A stretch of DNA of 64,000 nt from assembly GCF_018294505.1 (NCBI RefSeq), contig NC_057801.1, positions 202,000,538 through 202,064,537 on the forward strand, given 5' to 3'. The translations under genes and the position numbers were made by a program. The notes beneath the pieces are model-generated. The model did not search any database. It was not told where the DNA came from and was given only the letters and a program-made list of their open reading frames with translations. Of the stretch, positions 55,031 through 64,000 are shown piece after piece. Each line of letters begins with the position of its first letter. The stretch's first letter is position 1. The DNA comes from Triticum aestivum. Taxonomy: Eukaryota; Streptophyta; Magnoliopsida; Poales; Poaceae.

Positions 55031-58000
55031 ATGTCGACTGCAGGGATAATCAAGGTCTCCGTTGCGTGCCCCGTCTTTGATGGCACTGACTACCCCTATT
55101 GGAAGAACAAGATGCGCATGCATCTTGAAGCCATTGATGTTGATCTCTGGTATGTCATCAAGACTGGCATTCTGATACATCTCCAACGTATCTATAATTT
55201 TTTATTGTTCCATGCTATTATATTATCTGTTTTGGATGTTTAATGGGCTTTATTATACACTTTTATGCTATTTTTGGGACTAACCTATTAACCGGAGGCC
55301 CAGTCCAAATTGTTTTTTTTGCCTATTTCAGTGTTTTGCAGAAAAGGAATATCAAACAGAGTCCAAATGGAATGAAACCTTCGGGAGAGTCGTTTTTGGA
55401 ACAAGCACAATCCAGGAGACTTGGAGTGGACGTCAAGGAAGCAATAAGGCCGCCACGAGGCAGGGAGGCGCGCCCCCCACCCTCATGGGCCCCTCGTGGC
55501 TCCCCTGACCGACTTCTTTCTCCTATGTATATACTCATATACCCTGAAAACATCCGAGAGCACCACAAAACCCTATTTCCACCGCCGCAACCTTCTGTAC
55601 CCATGAGATCCCATCTTGGGGCCTTTTTTGGCGCTCCGCCGGAGGGGGAATCGATCACGGAGGGCTTCTACATCAACACCACAGCCTCTCCGATGATGTG
55701 TGAGTAGTTTACCTCAGACCTTCGGGTCCATAGTTATTAGCTAGATGGCTTCTTCTCTCTCTTTGGATCTCAATACAAAGTTCTCCTCGATCTTCTTGGA
55801 GATCTATTCGATGTAATTCTTTCTACGGTGTGTTTGTCGAGATTCGATGAATTGTGGGTTTATGATCAAGATTATCTATGAACAATATTTGAATCTCCTC
55901 TGGATTCTTTTATGTATGATTTGCTATCTTTGCAAGTCTCTTCGAATTATCAGTTTGGTTTGGCCTACTAGATTGATCTTTCTTGAAATGGGAGAAGTGC
56001 TTAGCTTTGGGTTCAATCTTGCGGTGTCCTTTCCCAGTGACAGCAGGGGCAGCAAGGCACGTATTGTATTGTTGCCATCGAGGATAAAAATATGGGGTTT
56101 ATATCATATTGCTTGAGTTTATCCCTCTACATCATGTCATCTTGCCTAATGCGTTACTCTGCTCTTATGAACTTAATACTCTAGATGCATGCTGGATAGC
56201 GGTCGATGTGTGGAGTAATAGTAGTAGATGCAGAATCGTTTCGATCTACTTGTCGCGGACGTGATGCCTATATAAATGATCATGCCTAGATATTCTCATA
56301 ACTATGCACTTTTCTATCAATTGCTCGACAGTAATTTGTTCACCCACCATACTACTTATGCTATCTTGAGAGAAGCCACTAGTGAAACCTATGGCCCCTG
56401 GGTCTATTTTCCATCATATAAGTTTCTGATCTATTTTATTTTGCAATCTTTACTTTCCAGTCTATATCATAAAAATACCAAAAATATTTATCTTATTATC
56501 TCTATCAGATCTCACTTTTGCAAGTGGCCGTGAAGGGATTGACAACCCATTTATCGCGTTGGTTCCAAGGTTCTTATTTGTTTGTGCAGGTACGAGGGAT
56601 TTGAGTGTAGCCTCCTACTGGATTGATACCTTGGTTCTCAAAAACTGAGGGAAATACTTACGCTACTTTGCTGCATCACCCTTTCCTCTTCAAGGGAAAA
56701 CCAACACATGCTCAAGAGGTAGCATGTTCCCAAAGTCAGTGAAGGCGTCACCGCTGCTGATGTCAAGGGATTTGCGCAATTGGACTCAACCGCCAAGAAC
56801 ACCATCTGTGGTCATCTGACCAAAGGCAGTATGGTCGTGTGAGTGCACTGGAAACTGCAAAGCTGGTCTGGGACTGGCTGTCCAAGGTCAATGAAGGCGT
56901 CTCAACTCAGATAGATTCAAGAATCGATGTTCTTCGCAATCTCTTCAACCACTTGAAGAGAAATGACAATGAAAATGTCCAGCTCACGTTCAATCGCTTG
57001 ACTGATATCACCAATGAGCTTCGTGCTCTCGACGCCACTGAAATCACCAAGCATGAGATCGTGAAGAAGCTTCTGAGATCACTTGATAGCTCGTTTGACA
57101 CCTTAGCCCTGATGATACAAGAACGTCCCGACTTCAAAGATCTCGATCCGTCTGACATACTTGAGAGGCTCAACACACATGAGTTCCAGCTATCTGAGAA
57201 GCGTGACATCTATGGTCCTAACTATGGCCGAACTCGTGCCCTGAAGGCAAAAGTTGTTTCCTCACCTGAAGAAGAATTTGAATGTAGCTCTAGTGATCCT
57301 GAAGATCTTGGCAAAGATCTTTCAATGCTTGTGAGGAAGTTCCAGAAGTTCTCCAAGAAGAATCGGTTCAGCAAGTCTTCAAGATCTAGCTCAAAGAACG
57401 ACGAAGCTTCATCACGTGAATACAAGAATAGAACTTGCCACAAATGCAAGAAGATATGCCACTACATCTTTGAGTGTCCTCGGTGGGATAAGGAATCGAA
57501 CAAGAAGAAGAAGAGCAAGGAATATGATTCTCATGACAAGAAGAAGAAGAAATCATCAAAATCGTCTTCAAAGTCTTCGTCAAAGTCTTCATCTCACAAG
57601 AAGACCTCATCAAGCAAGGCTCGTGCATTTATTGGCAACGAGATGGATTCAGAGGAGGAGTCTGCCTTTGAGGAGGCAGAGGTGGAGTCCCAGGAGGAGT
57701 CTGATTCAGGCGTGGCAAGCCTGGCTCTGGCGTCAGCGTTTGTCGCTAAGTCAATCTTCAACACTGAAGACAATGGTCACAACGTTCAAGCCAAAGTTGA
57801 CGATGATGATGATGACGACTCTGCTCCAACCTACTACTTCATGGCACGTGGTGCCAAGGGAAAGGCCTCCAGCCAGAAAGCAAAATCTTCTGACGACAAT
57901 GCTGGAGACCTAAAACATCTTGTGGGACGCAAGATAAAATGCTCCAATGGTCTTATCATGTATTTCGTCCAAGGGTTCCTTGATGAGCATCCTATCATGC

Positions 58001-58119
58001 CTAATCAGAATTTAAACTTTGATAATATGCTTGTTCACTACATGTTTCTGCTTCACAATACTCTTGGTGAAGCCTATCCCGCTAACTGCACTGTAGGGTA
58101 CAACTCCGAAAGCCACTGA
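55031..58119 (+). pseudogene. gag: Copia gag, split by solo LTR
   Basis: ATG 55031 begins the first 47 codons (CPVFDGTDYPYWKNKM is the typical Copia gag start), up to 55172. The protein resumes at 56725, is shifted by a 1-base loss near 56827, and is then open to 58119. The main part has the UBN2-type gag domain (ETAKLVWDWLSKVNEG, LLRSLDSSFDTL), a zinc knuckle CHKCKKICHYIFEC near 57440-57480 in which the usual glycine before His is Cys, and a long Lys/Ser-rich then acidic tail. Another shift near 58095 separates it from protease. Confidence 0.85.
55173..56724 (+). repeat. Solo Gypsy LTR (Sabrina-like) inside Copia gag
   Basis: 1552 bp, starting tgatacatctcc and ending agaggtagca. It is flanked by cattc at the left (55168-55172) and tgttc at the right (56725-56729), an imperfect duplication with two transitions. 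Its removal restores the gag frame around GIPKVSEG. There is no internal domain. Its first part resembles the LTR at 61748; the last third is different. Confidence 0.8.
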
Positions 58120-58795
58120 ATGGATCATGGACAGCGGCTGCACCAACCACATGACTGGTGATCGAAGTCTTCTTATGGATTCAACCCTGCGTCCATCTAC
58201 TAAGAGCCACATCATATTTGCTGACACTGGTAAAAGCAAGGTATTGGGTCTTGGTAGAGTTGCTATCTCAAAGGATCAACACATGGATGAAGTGATGCTT
58301 GTTGAATCCCTTGGATACATCTTAATGTCTGTGTCAATGCTCTGTGATCTGAACATGATTGTGATATTTGGAAAATATCATTGTCTTGTGCTAATGGAAT
58401 CTGACAAATCTCAAAGAGGTGATTTGTATATGGTAGATTTCTCAGTAGGACCACAGCTTGTCGTATGTCTTCTAGCAAAGGCTTCAGAATGCTGGCTATA
58501 GCATCGACGGCTAGGACATGCGGGCATGAGGAACCTATACACTCTCGCGAAGAAGAAGCACATCATTGCCATCGAGGGCGTCAAGTTCAAGAAGGATCAT
58601 CTATGTGGTGCATGTGAAGCTAGAAAGATGACTAGAGCCAAGCATCCCTCGAAGACAATCATGACTACCTCACGTCCCTTCGAGCTGCTTCACATGGACC
58701 TATTTGGCCCTACTCACTACTCTACACTTACTACTACTTCACATCTCTATGGCTTCGTTATTTTGATGATTACTCGAGATACACCTAGGTACACA
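58106..58795 (+). pseudogene. pol: Copia protease and GAG-pre-integrase domain, broken
   Basis: The protease active site is DSGCTNHMTG (58130-58160). The frame continues to a TAG at 58499-58501, where the family has Trp in WLWHRRLGHAG. It then continues as the pre-integrase domain with RLGHAGMRNLY and CGACEARKMTRAKH (58606-58650). Near 58762 a base is missing and the frame shifts into the integrase core. Confidence 0.85.
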
Positions 58796-59660
58796 TAATT
58801 CTCTATAAGATTGAAGTGCAGGATGTCTTCAGACGCTTCGCAAATTGCGCTACGACGAATTATGGCATCAAGATCAAGCACATCCAGAGTGACAATGGCA
58901 CTGAGTTCAAGAACGTTGGCCTCGACACTTATTTTGATACTTTGGGCATCACACATGAGTTCTCTGCTCCTTACACACCTCAGTAGAATGGCGTCGTGGA
59001 GCGCAAGAACAGAACGCTCATTGAGATGGCACGGACGATGCTCGATGAATACAAGACTCCAAGAAAATTCTGGCCCGAAGCCAATGACACTGCATGCCAC
59101 ATCATCAATAGAGTATATCTTCACAAGTTCTTCAAGAAAACATCTTCTGAACTTCTGACTGGTAAGAAGAAAAATGTCAGTTACTTCAAAGTCTTTGGTG
59201 CTAGGTGCTGGATCAAGGATCCACATCACACGTCTAAATTCGCATCGAAAGCACATGAAGGTTTTATGCTTGGTTACGGAAAGGACTCGCACACCTACGG
59301 AGTCTTCAATCTCTTTCACTACAAAGTGGTTCAAACTGTAGATGTGTGGTTCGATGAAACTAATAGCTTGAGAGAGCACCTGCCAAATGTGCTAGATGAA
59401 GCTACACGAGGTGAAGCTATCAAGCTAATGGGTATTGGAGAAATCATACCACCGAGGAACAGGTTGAGGATGAGATCATCATTTCTGCACCAAATCAACA
59501 TGAAGACAATGGTCAGTCTGAAGCCAATGCTGAAGACGAATACAATAGTCAGTCTGATCAAAATCTTCGTCCTGCTCATCCTCGAGTCGCCAATGAAGTC
59601 CAGATTGAGAAGATAATTGATAGCATTAATGCTCCTGGTCCTCTCACTCAATCAAGAGCT
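58765..59660 (+). pseudogene. pol: Copia integrase, broken
   Basis: After the shift the frame reads DDYSRYT, a TAG at 58786-58788 (in place of Trp), then IQSDNGTEFKN with the second catalytic Asp, PYTPQ, another TAG at 58984-58986, and NGVVERKNRTL with the catalytic Glu. The part 58996-59616 continues with KFWPEA and the conserved FGARCWIKD region (59199-59225). The acidic residues are present, but the stops exclude a full protein. Confidence 0.85.
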
Positions 59661-59735
59661 ACACAACTAGCAAACTTCTGCGGTCACTTTGCTTTTGTCT
59701 CTATATATGAACCCAAGAAAGTCAAAGAAGCCTTC

Positions 59736-60563
59736 ATGGAACCTGAATGGATTCAAGCTATGCAAGAAGAGCTTCAACAGTTTGAGCTGAATAATGTCTG
59801 GGAGCTTGTCAAACGTCCTGATCCTCACAAGCACAACATCATTTGCACGAAATGGATCTATAGCAACAAACAAGATGAACTTGGTCAAGTTGTCAGAAAC
59901 AAGGCTCTCCTTGTAGCTCAAGGTTACACACAAGTGGAAGGAATTGACTTCGATGAAACCTTTGCTCCCATGGCTAGGCTTGAAGCCATTCGAATATTGT
60001 TGGCCTATGCTAACCATCACAACGTTATTCTGTACCAAATGGATGTGAAGAGTGCCTTTCTCAACGGCAAAATCGAAGAAAAAGTGTATGTCGCTCAACC
60101 GCCTGGTTTCGAAGATCCTAAGCATCCTAATATGGTGTACAATCTCAACAAGGCACTATATGGCCTCAAACAAGCACCTTGCGCTTGGTATGACACACTC
60201 AAAGAATTCCTAAAGAGCAAAGGCTTCAAACCTAGTTCTCTAGATCCCACTCTCTTCACGAAGACATATGATGGTGAACTGTTTGTGTGTCAAATATATG
60301 TGTATGACATTATCTTCGAATGCATCGATAAGAGATATAGTGATGAGTTTGGATACATGATGCAAGAGCAATATCAGATGTCCATGATGGGAGAGCTAAA
60401 GTTCTTCCTTGGTCTTCAAATCCGTCAACAGCACAATGGCATCTTTATATCACAAGAAAAATACCTTAAATATTTCCTGAAAAAGTTTGGAATGCAAGAC
60501 TACAAAGGGTACACGACGCCAATGCCAACCAAAAGTCATCTTGGCCCTGATCGACAATGGTAA
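59736..60563 (+). pseudogene. pol: Copia reverse transcriptase with altered active site
   Basis: The 275-codon frame has [42 protein letters not shown] (first catalytic Asp) and [12 protein letters not shown]. The expected YVDD is YVYD (60298-60309), so one of the two catalytic aspartates is replaced. The frame ends at 60563 after a shift and the RNase H region continues in another frame. Confidence 0.9.
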
Positions 60564-61251
60564 AGAGTTTGATCAAAAGGTATACCGCTTCATGATTGGT
60601 TCTTTGCTATACTTATGTGCATCTAGGCCTGATATTATGCTTTGCATTTGCATGTGTGCCCGATTCCAAGCAGCACCAAAGGAATCGCATCACCTTGTTG
60701 TGAAGCGAATTCTTCGATATCTGGATCACACCCCGACACTAGGATTATGGTATGCAAAGGGCTCATCGTTTGATCTAGTTGGATACTCTGATGTTGATTA
60801 TGCTGGTGACAAGGTTGATCGCAAGTCTACATCAGGCACATGTCACTTTCTTGGACGATCTCTTGTTTGTTGGTCTTCAAAGAAGCAGAACTGTGTATCC
60901 CTCTCCGCCACTGAATCTGAATACATTGCTGCTAGATCTTGCTATGCTCAGCTTCTCTGGATGAAGCAAACTCTCAGGGACTACGGCATCAACACAAAGA
61001 ATGTGCCACTCTTCTGCGACAATGAAAGCACCATCAAGATTGCCAAGAATCCAGTTCAGCACTCAAAGACAAAGCACATTGAGATTTGTTATCACTTTCT
61101 CAGAGATCATATCAAAAAGGAAGACATTGATATCATTCACGTCAACACTGAAGAGCAACTGGCATACATCTTCACTAAGCCCTTGGATGAGAAGAGGTTT
61201 TGCAAGCTGCGGTGTGAGATAAATATCTTAGAATCCTCAAATGTCCAGTGA
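60552..61251 (+). pseudogene. pol: Copia RNase H
   Basis: The frame continues from RT (open from 60487) and encodes the C-terminal RT connection (GSLLYLCASRPDI) and RNase H with GYSDVDYAGD, KSTSGTCHFLG, SATESEYIAA and FCDNESTIKIAKNPVQHSKTKHIE in part. It ends in the TKPLDEKRF segment typical of the Copia pol end, with stop TGA 61249-61251. This part is uninterrupted. Confidence 0.88.
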
Positions 61252-61747
61252 ATGGACACACATCCTAACACTTATGCATGTTGATGACTTAGATGTGCAA
61301 CACACAAAGTAATGTATTTCTTCAATCAATGAAGACTTACCCTCTGAGTGTGAATACATTAATGTGGGATTTGACTTCGGAGCGCCACGATAATCTTGCG
61401 CCGTGTCTGGGTCTAATACTTCCTATACGGTGGGTAACACCACCACCACACCTTCTTGAAGATTTTCATTTGGCATCACGATTGCATTATCTTCACATTT
61501 GGATTGTCTTCAACATTGATTTATCTTCAAAATCTATATCTTCGCAATGTTGATTTATCTTCAATACTATATATGTGTGTGTTTTGTCCTCTACAACATT
61601 CACTTATAGCTATGTCTTCACATTGCTATTTTTCTGACCTAAGTGAATGTGATCGGACCCTAATCCCTTCTGTGCTACTCCCTCAAATTTTGTGTGTCTA
61701 AGTCATATGCATTCTGTTGACACTTGTCGAATATCTTCTTTGTGTCC
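61252..61747 (+). other. Copia 3' non-coding region
   Basis: About 500 bp follow pol, rich in the word tcttca. The 3' LTR has not begun before the Gypsy insertion at 61748. The last five bases, tgtcc (61743-61747), should be the target duplication of that insertion. Confidence 0.65.
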
Positions 61748-63367
61748 TGATACGTCTCCAACGTATCTATAATTTTTGATTGCTCCATGCTACTTTATCT
61801 ACTGTTTTAGGCAATATTGGGCTTTACTATCCACTTTTATATTATTTTTGGGACTAACCTGTTAACCGGAGGCCCAGCCCAGATTTGCTGTTTTATGCCT
61901 ATTTCAGTGTTTCGAGGAAAAGGAATATCAGACGGAGTCAAAATGGAACGAAATCAACTGGAGAAGTTAATTTTGGAAGGAAACCAATCCGTTGGGCTTG
62001 GAGTGCACGTCAGGGGATTCCCGGGCTGCCCACGAGGGTGGGGGCACGCCCCTCCCCCTGGGCGCGCCCCCCTACCTCGTGAGCCCCCCGGAGGTCCACC
62101 GACGTACCCCCTGCACCCATATATACCTACGTACCCTAAAACTTCTAGAACAGAAGATAGATCGGGAGTTCCGCCGCCGCAAGTCTCTGTAGCCACCAAA
62201 AACCTCTCGGGAGCCCTTTCTGGCGCCCTGCCGTGGGGATCCCATCACCGGTGGCCATCTTCATCATCCCGGCGCTATCCATGACGAGGAGGGAGTAGTT
62301 CACCCTCTGGGCTGAGGGTATGTACCAGTAGCTATGTGTTTGATCTCTCTCTCTCGTGTTCTTGAGGTGATACGATCTTGATGTATCCCGAGCTTTGCTA
62401 TTGTAGTTGGATCTTATGATGTTTCTCCCCCTCTACTCTCTTGTGATGAATTGAGTTTCCCTTTGAAGTTATCTTATCGGATTGAGTCTTTTATGAACAC
62501 TTGATGTATGTCTTGCGTGGGATAACCGTGGTGACAATGGGTTATTCTATTGATCCACTTGATGTATGTTTTGGTGATCAACTTGCGGGTTTCGTGACAC
62601 TTGGGAACCTATGCATAGGGGTTGGCACACGTTCTTGACTCTCCGGTAGTAGCTTTGGGGCACTTTTTGAAGTGCTTTTATGTTGGTTGGATGAATCTAA
62701 GATTGTGTGATGCATATCGTATAATCATGCCCACGGATACTTGAGGTGACAATGGAGTATCTTGGTGACATTAGGGTTTTGGTTGATTTGTATCTTAAGG
62801 TGTTATTCTAGTACGAACTCTTTTATAGATCGATCCGAAAGAATAGCTTTGTGGTGGTTTCGTACCCGACCATAATCTCTACGTTTGTTCTCCGCTATTA
62901 GTGGCGTTGGAGTGACTCTTTGTTGCATGTTGAGGGCTTGTCATATGTTCTATCTATGTTATTATTGTTGAGAGAACTTACACTAGTGAAAGTATGAACC
63001 CTAGGCCTTGTTTCCTATCATTGCAATACCGTTTACGCTCACTTTTACCGCTTGTTACCTTGCTATTTTTATTATTTCAGATTACAGAAACCTATATCTA
63101 CTATCTATTTTGCACTTGTATCACCATCTCTTCGCCGAACTAGTGCACCTATACAATTTACCATTGTATTGGGTGTGTTGGGGACACAAGAGACTCTTTG
63201 TTATTTGGTTGCAGGGTTGCTTGAGAGAGACCATCTTCATCCTACGCCTCCTATGGATTGATAAACCTTAGGTCATCCACTTGAGGGAAATTTGCTACTG
63301 TCCTACAAACCTGTGCACTTGCAGGCCCAACAACGTCTACAAGAAGAAGGTTGTGTAGTAGACATCA
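61748..63367 (+). repeat. 5' LTR of the right-edge Gypsy element
   Basis: 1620 bp, starting tgatacgtctcc and ending gtagacatca. A TATA-like tatatacc is near 62120. The first 500 bp or so resemble the solo LTR at 55173; the remainder differs. The right end is fixed by the primer site ten bases later. Confidence 0.82.
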
Positions 63368-63377
63368 AACTCTTTTC

Positions 63378-63395
63378 TGGCGCCGTTGCCGGGGA
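63378..63395 (+). other. Primer-binding site, complementary to tRNA-Asp
   Basis: TGGCGCCGTTGCCGGGGA, identical to 6716-6733. Confidence 0.88.
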
Positions 63396-63551
63396 GGCTA
63401 GGTAAAGGGTACTCACACTCCGTCACTAAGCTCTTTTCTGGCGAGGTGAGTGCTTGAAGGTATATCTTTAGATCTTGCAATCGAATCTTTTTGTTTCTTG
63501 TTTTATCACTAGTCTAGTTTATAAAAGAAAATTATAAAAATAATAATAAAT

Positions 63552-64000
63552 GGAATTGAGTTTGTCTCATACGCTTCACCTTTTAATATCTTTCATGAGT
63601 ATGATGGAAAAGAAAATTGTGCTCAAGTGCTAGAAGAAGAATTACATAGAATTCTTGGCATGAAATATGTGAATGATGAGCATGATTGCAATGTTGTTAG
63701 TACGAATTCCTTGAATATCCATGATGCTAATGATATGCAAAGCCACAAGCTTGGGGAAGCTATGTTTGATGAAGATGATATTTTTTGTCCCCCAAGTTTT
63801 GATGAGCAAATTTACTATGATGAAAGCATGCCTCCTATCTATGATGATTATTGTGATGATACGTATGCCATAAAGAAGAATTTTGCTTATGTGGAGAGTA
63901 GTAAATTTTCTATGCTTGTAGGTCATGAAAAGAATGCTTTAGGTGCTGGTTATCTTGTTGAATTCATTCATGATGCTACTGAAAATTATTATGAGGGAGG
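63552..64000 (+). CDS. Start of an acidic element-encoded protein, cut by window edge
   Basis: The frame is open without a stop from 63552 to the last base (about 149 codons), with the first in-frame ATG at 63661. The translation is strongly acidic and rich in Asp, Tyr and His (EALFDEDDI-type and YDDYCDDTY segments), unlike the gag of the element at 5183. No domain is recognised. By position it would be the N-terminal part of gag or an extra ORF before it. Translation may start in a spliced or non-ATG manner if the region before 63661 is coding. Confidence 0.55.

Larger units (their letters stand above)
53632..61747 (+). mobile_element. Copia LTR retrotransposon (SIRE/Maximus-like), interrupted and truncated by later insertion
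   Basis: The order is 5' LTR, initiator-Met-type primer site, gag, protease, integrase, RT, RNase H, as in Copia. A solo Gypsy LTR at 55173-56724 interrupts gag. At 61748 a Gypsy element begins, so the 3' LTR should lie beyond the window. Pol carries several stops and frameshifts and an altered RT active site, so it is dead. The long Ser/Glu/Lys-rich gag suggests the SIRE/Maximus lineage; this is an inference. Confidence 0.88.
61748..64000 (+). mobile_element. 5' part of a tRNA-Asp-primed Gypsy element (Sabrina-like), runs out of window
   Basis: A complete 5' LTR is followed by a tRNA-Asp primer site and the start of an open frame. The rest lies beyond 64000. It is inserted in the 3' region of the Copia element. 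Family name from memory. Confidence 0.82.

Noticed and set aside
55031..55243. 70-codon ORF as a short separate protein
   Set aside because: It is the first 47 codons of Copia gag read through into an inserted LTR.
1..64000. CRISPR arrays, bacterial operons, rRNA genes
   Set aside because: None seen; content is that of a plant nuclear genome.

Overview
The window looks like intergenic DNA from a large Triticeae grass genome (wheat, Aegilops or a close relative). Almost everything recognisable is a transposable element, and most elements sit inside other elements. I found no gene that I would call a host gene. The organism call rests on the mix of elements: Gypsy elements primed by tRNA-Asp, BARE/WIS/Angela-type Copia LTRs, a pol-less Tat-like Gypsy with an antisense gene, Stowaway MITEs, PIF/Harbinger remains and 5'-truncated LINEs. 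Family names (Fatima-, WHAM-, Sabrina-, Angela-like) are from memory and are less certain than superfamily calls.

Layout. 1-5065: minus-strand, decayed, pol-less Tat-like Gypsy cut by the window edge. 5066-5182 and 15472-16201: pieces of an older LTR split by a complete plus-strand Athila-type Gypsy at 5183-15471 (TSD acctc). 16202-24615: mostly low-copy or unassigned sequence with a GC-rich tandem duplication, a poly(A) retroelement (19729-20629, 10-bp TSD), a Harbinger-type element (20783-22066) and small MITEs. 24630-28396: a short plus-strand LINE (14-bp TSD) that received a minus-strand LINE at 24694-27701 (8-bp TSD). 28411-35707: a broken Harbinger Myb-like gene with an intronic minisatellite, two further non-LTR-like elements, MITEs and a long hairpin. 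35708-37414: reversed solo Copia LTR (TSD tatag). 38650-39996: second copy of the short LINE family.

The right third is one nest. A LINE with ORF1 and the start of ORF2 (49185-53631) was hit by a young pol-less Tat-like Gypsy (40152-49184, TSD actca), by a reversed solo Copia LTR (51802-53513, TSD tgcaa) and by a Copia element beginning at 53632. That Copia was hit by a solo Gypsy LTR (55173-56724) and by another tRNA-Asp-primed Gypsy (61748 to beyond 64000).

The most interesting item is the antisense gene of the element at 40152-49184. On the minus strand, opposite to gag-protease, a six-exon gene (48150-45159) has consensus splice sites and its own TATA box. It takes the place where pol would normally be. 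The last exon of the same gene is recognisable at the very left edge (1-213) in the older copy. Several in-frame stops in the window fit C-to-T decay at CHG sites, as expected in methylated repeats.
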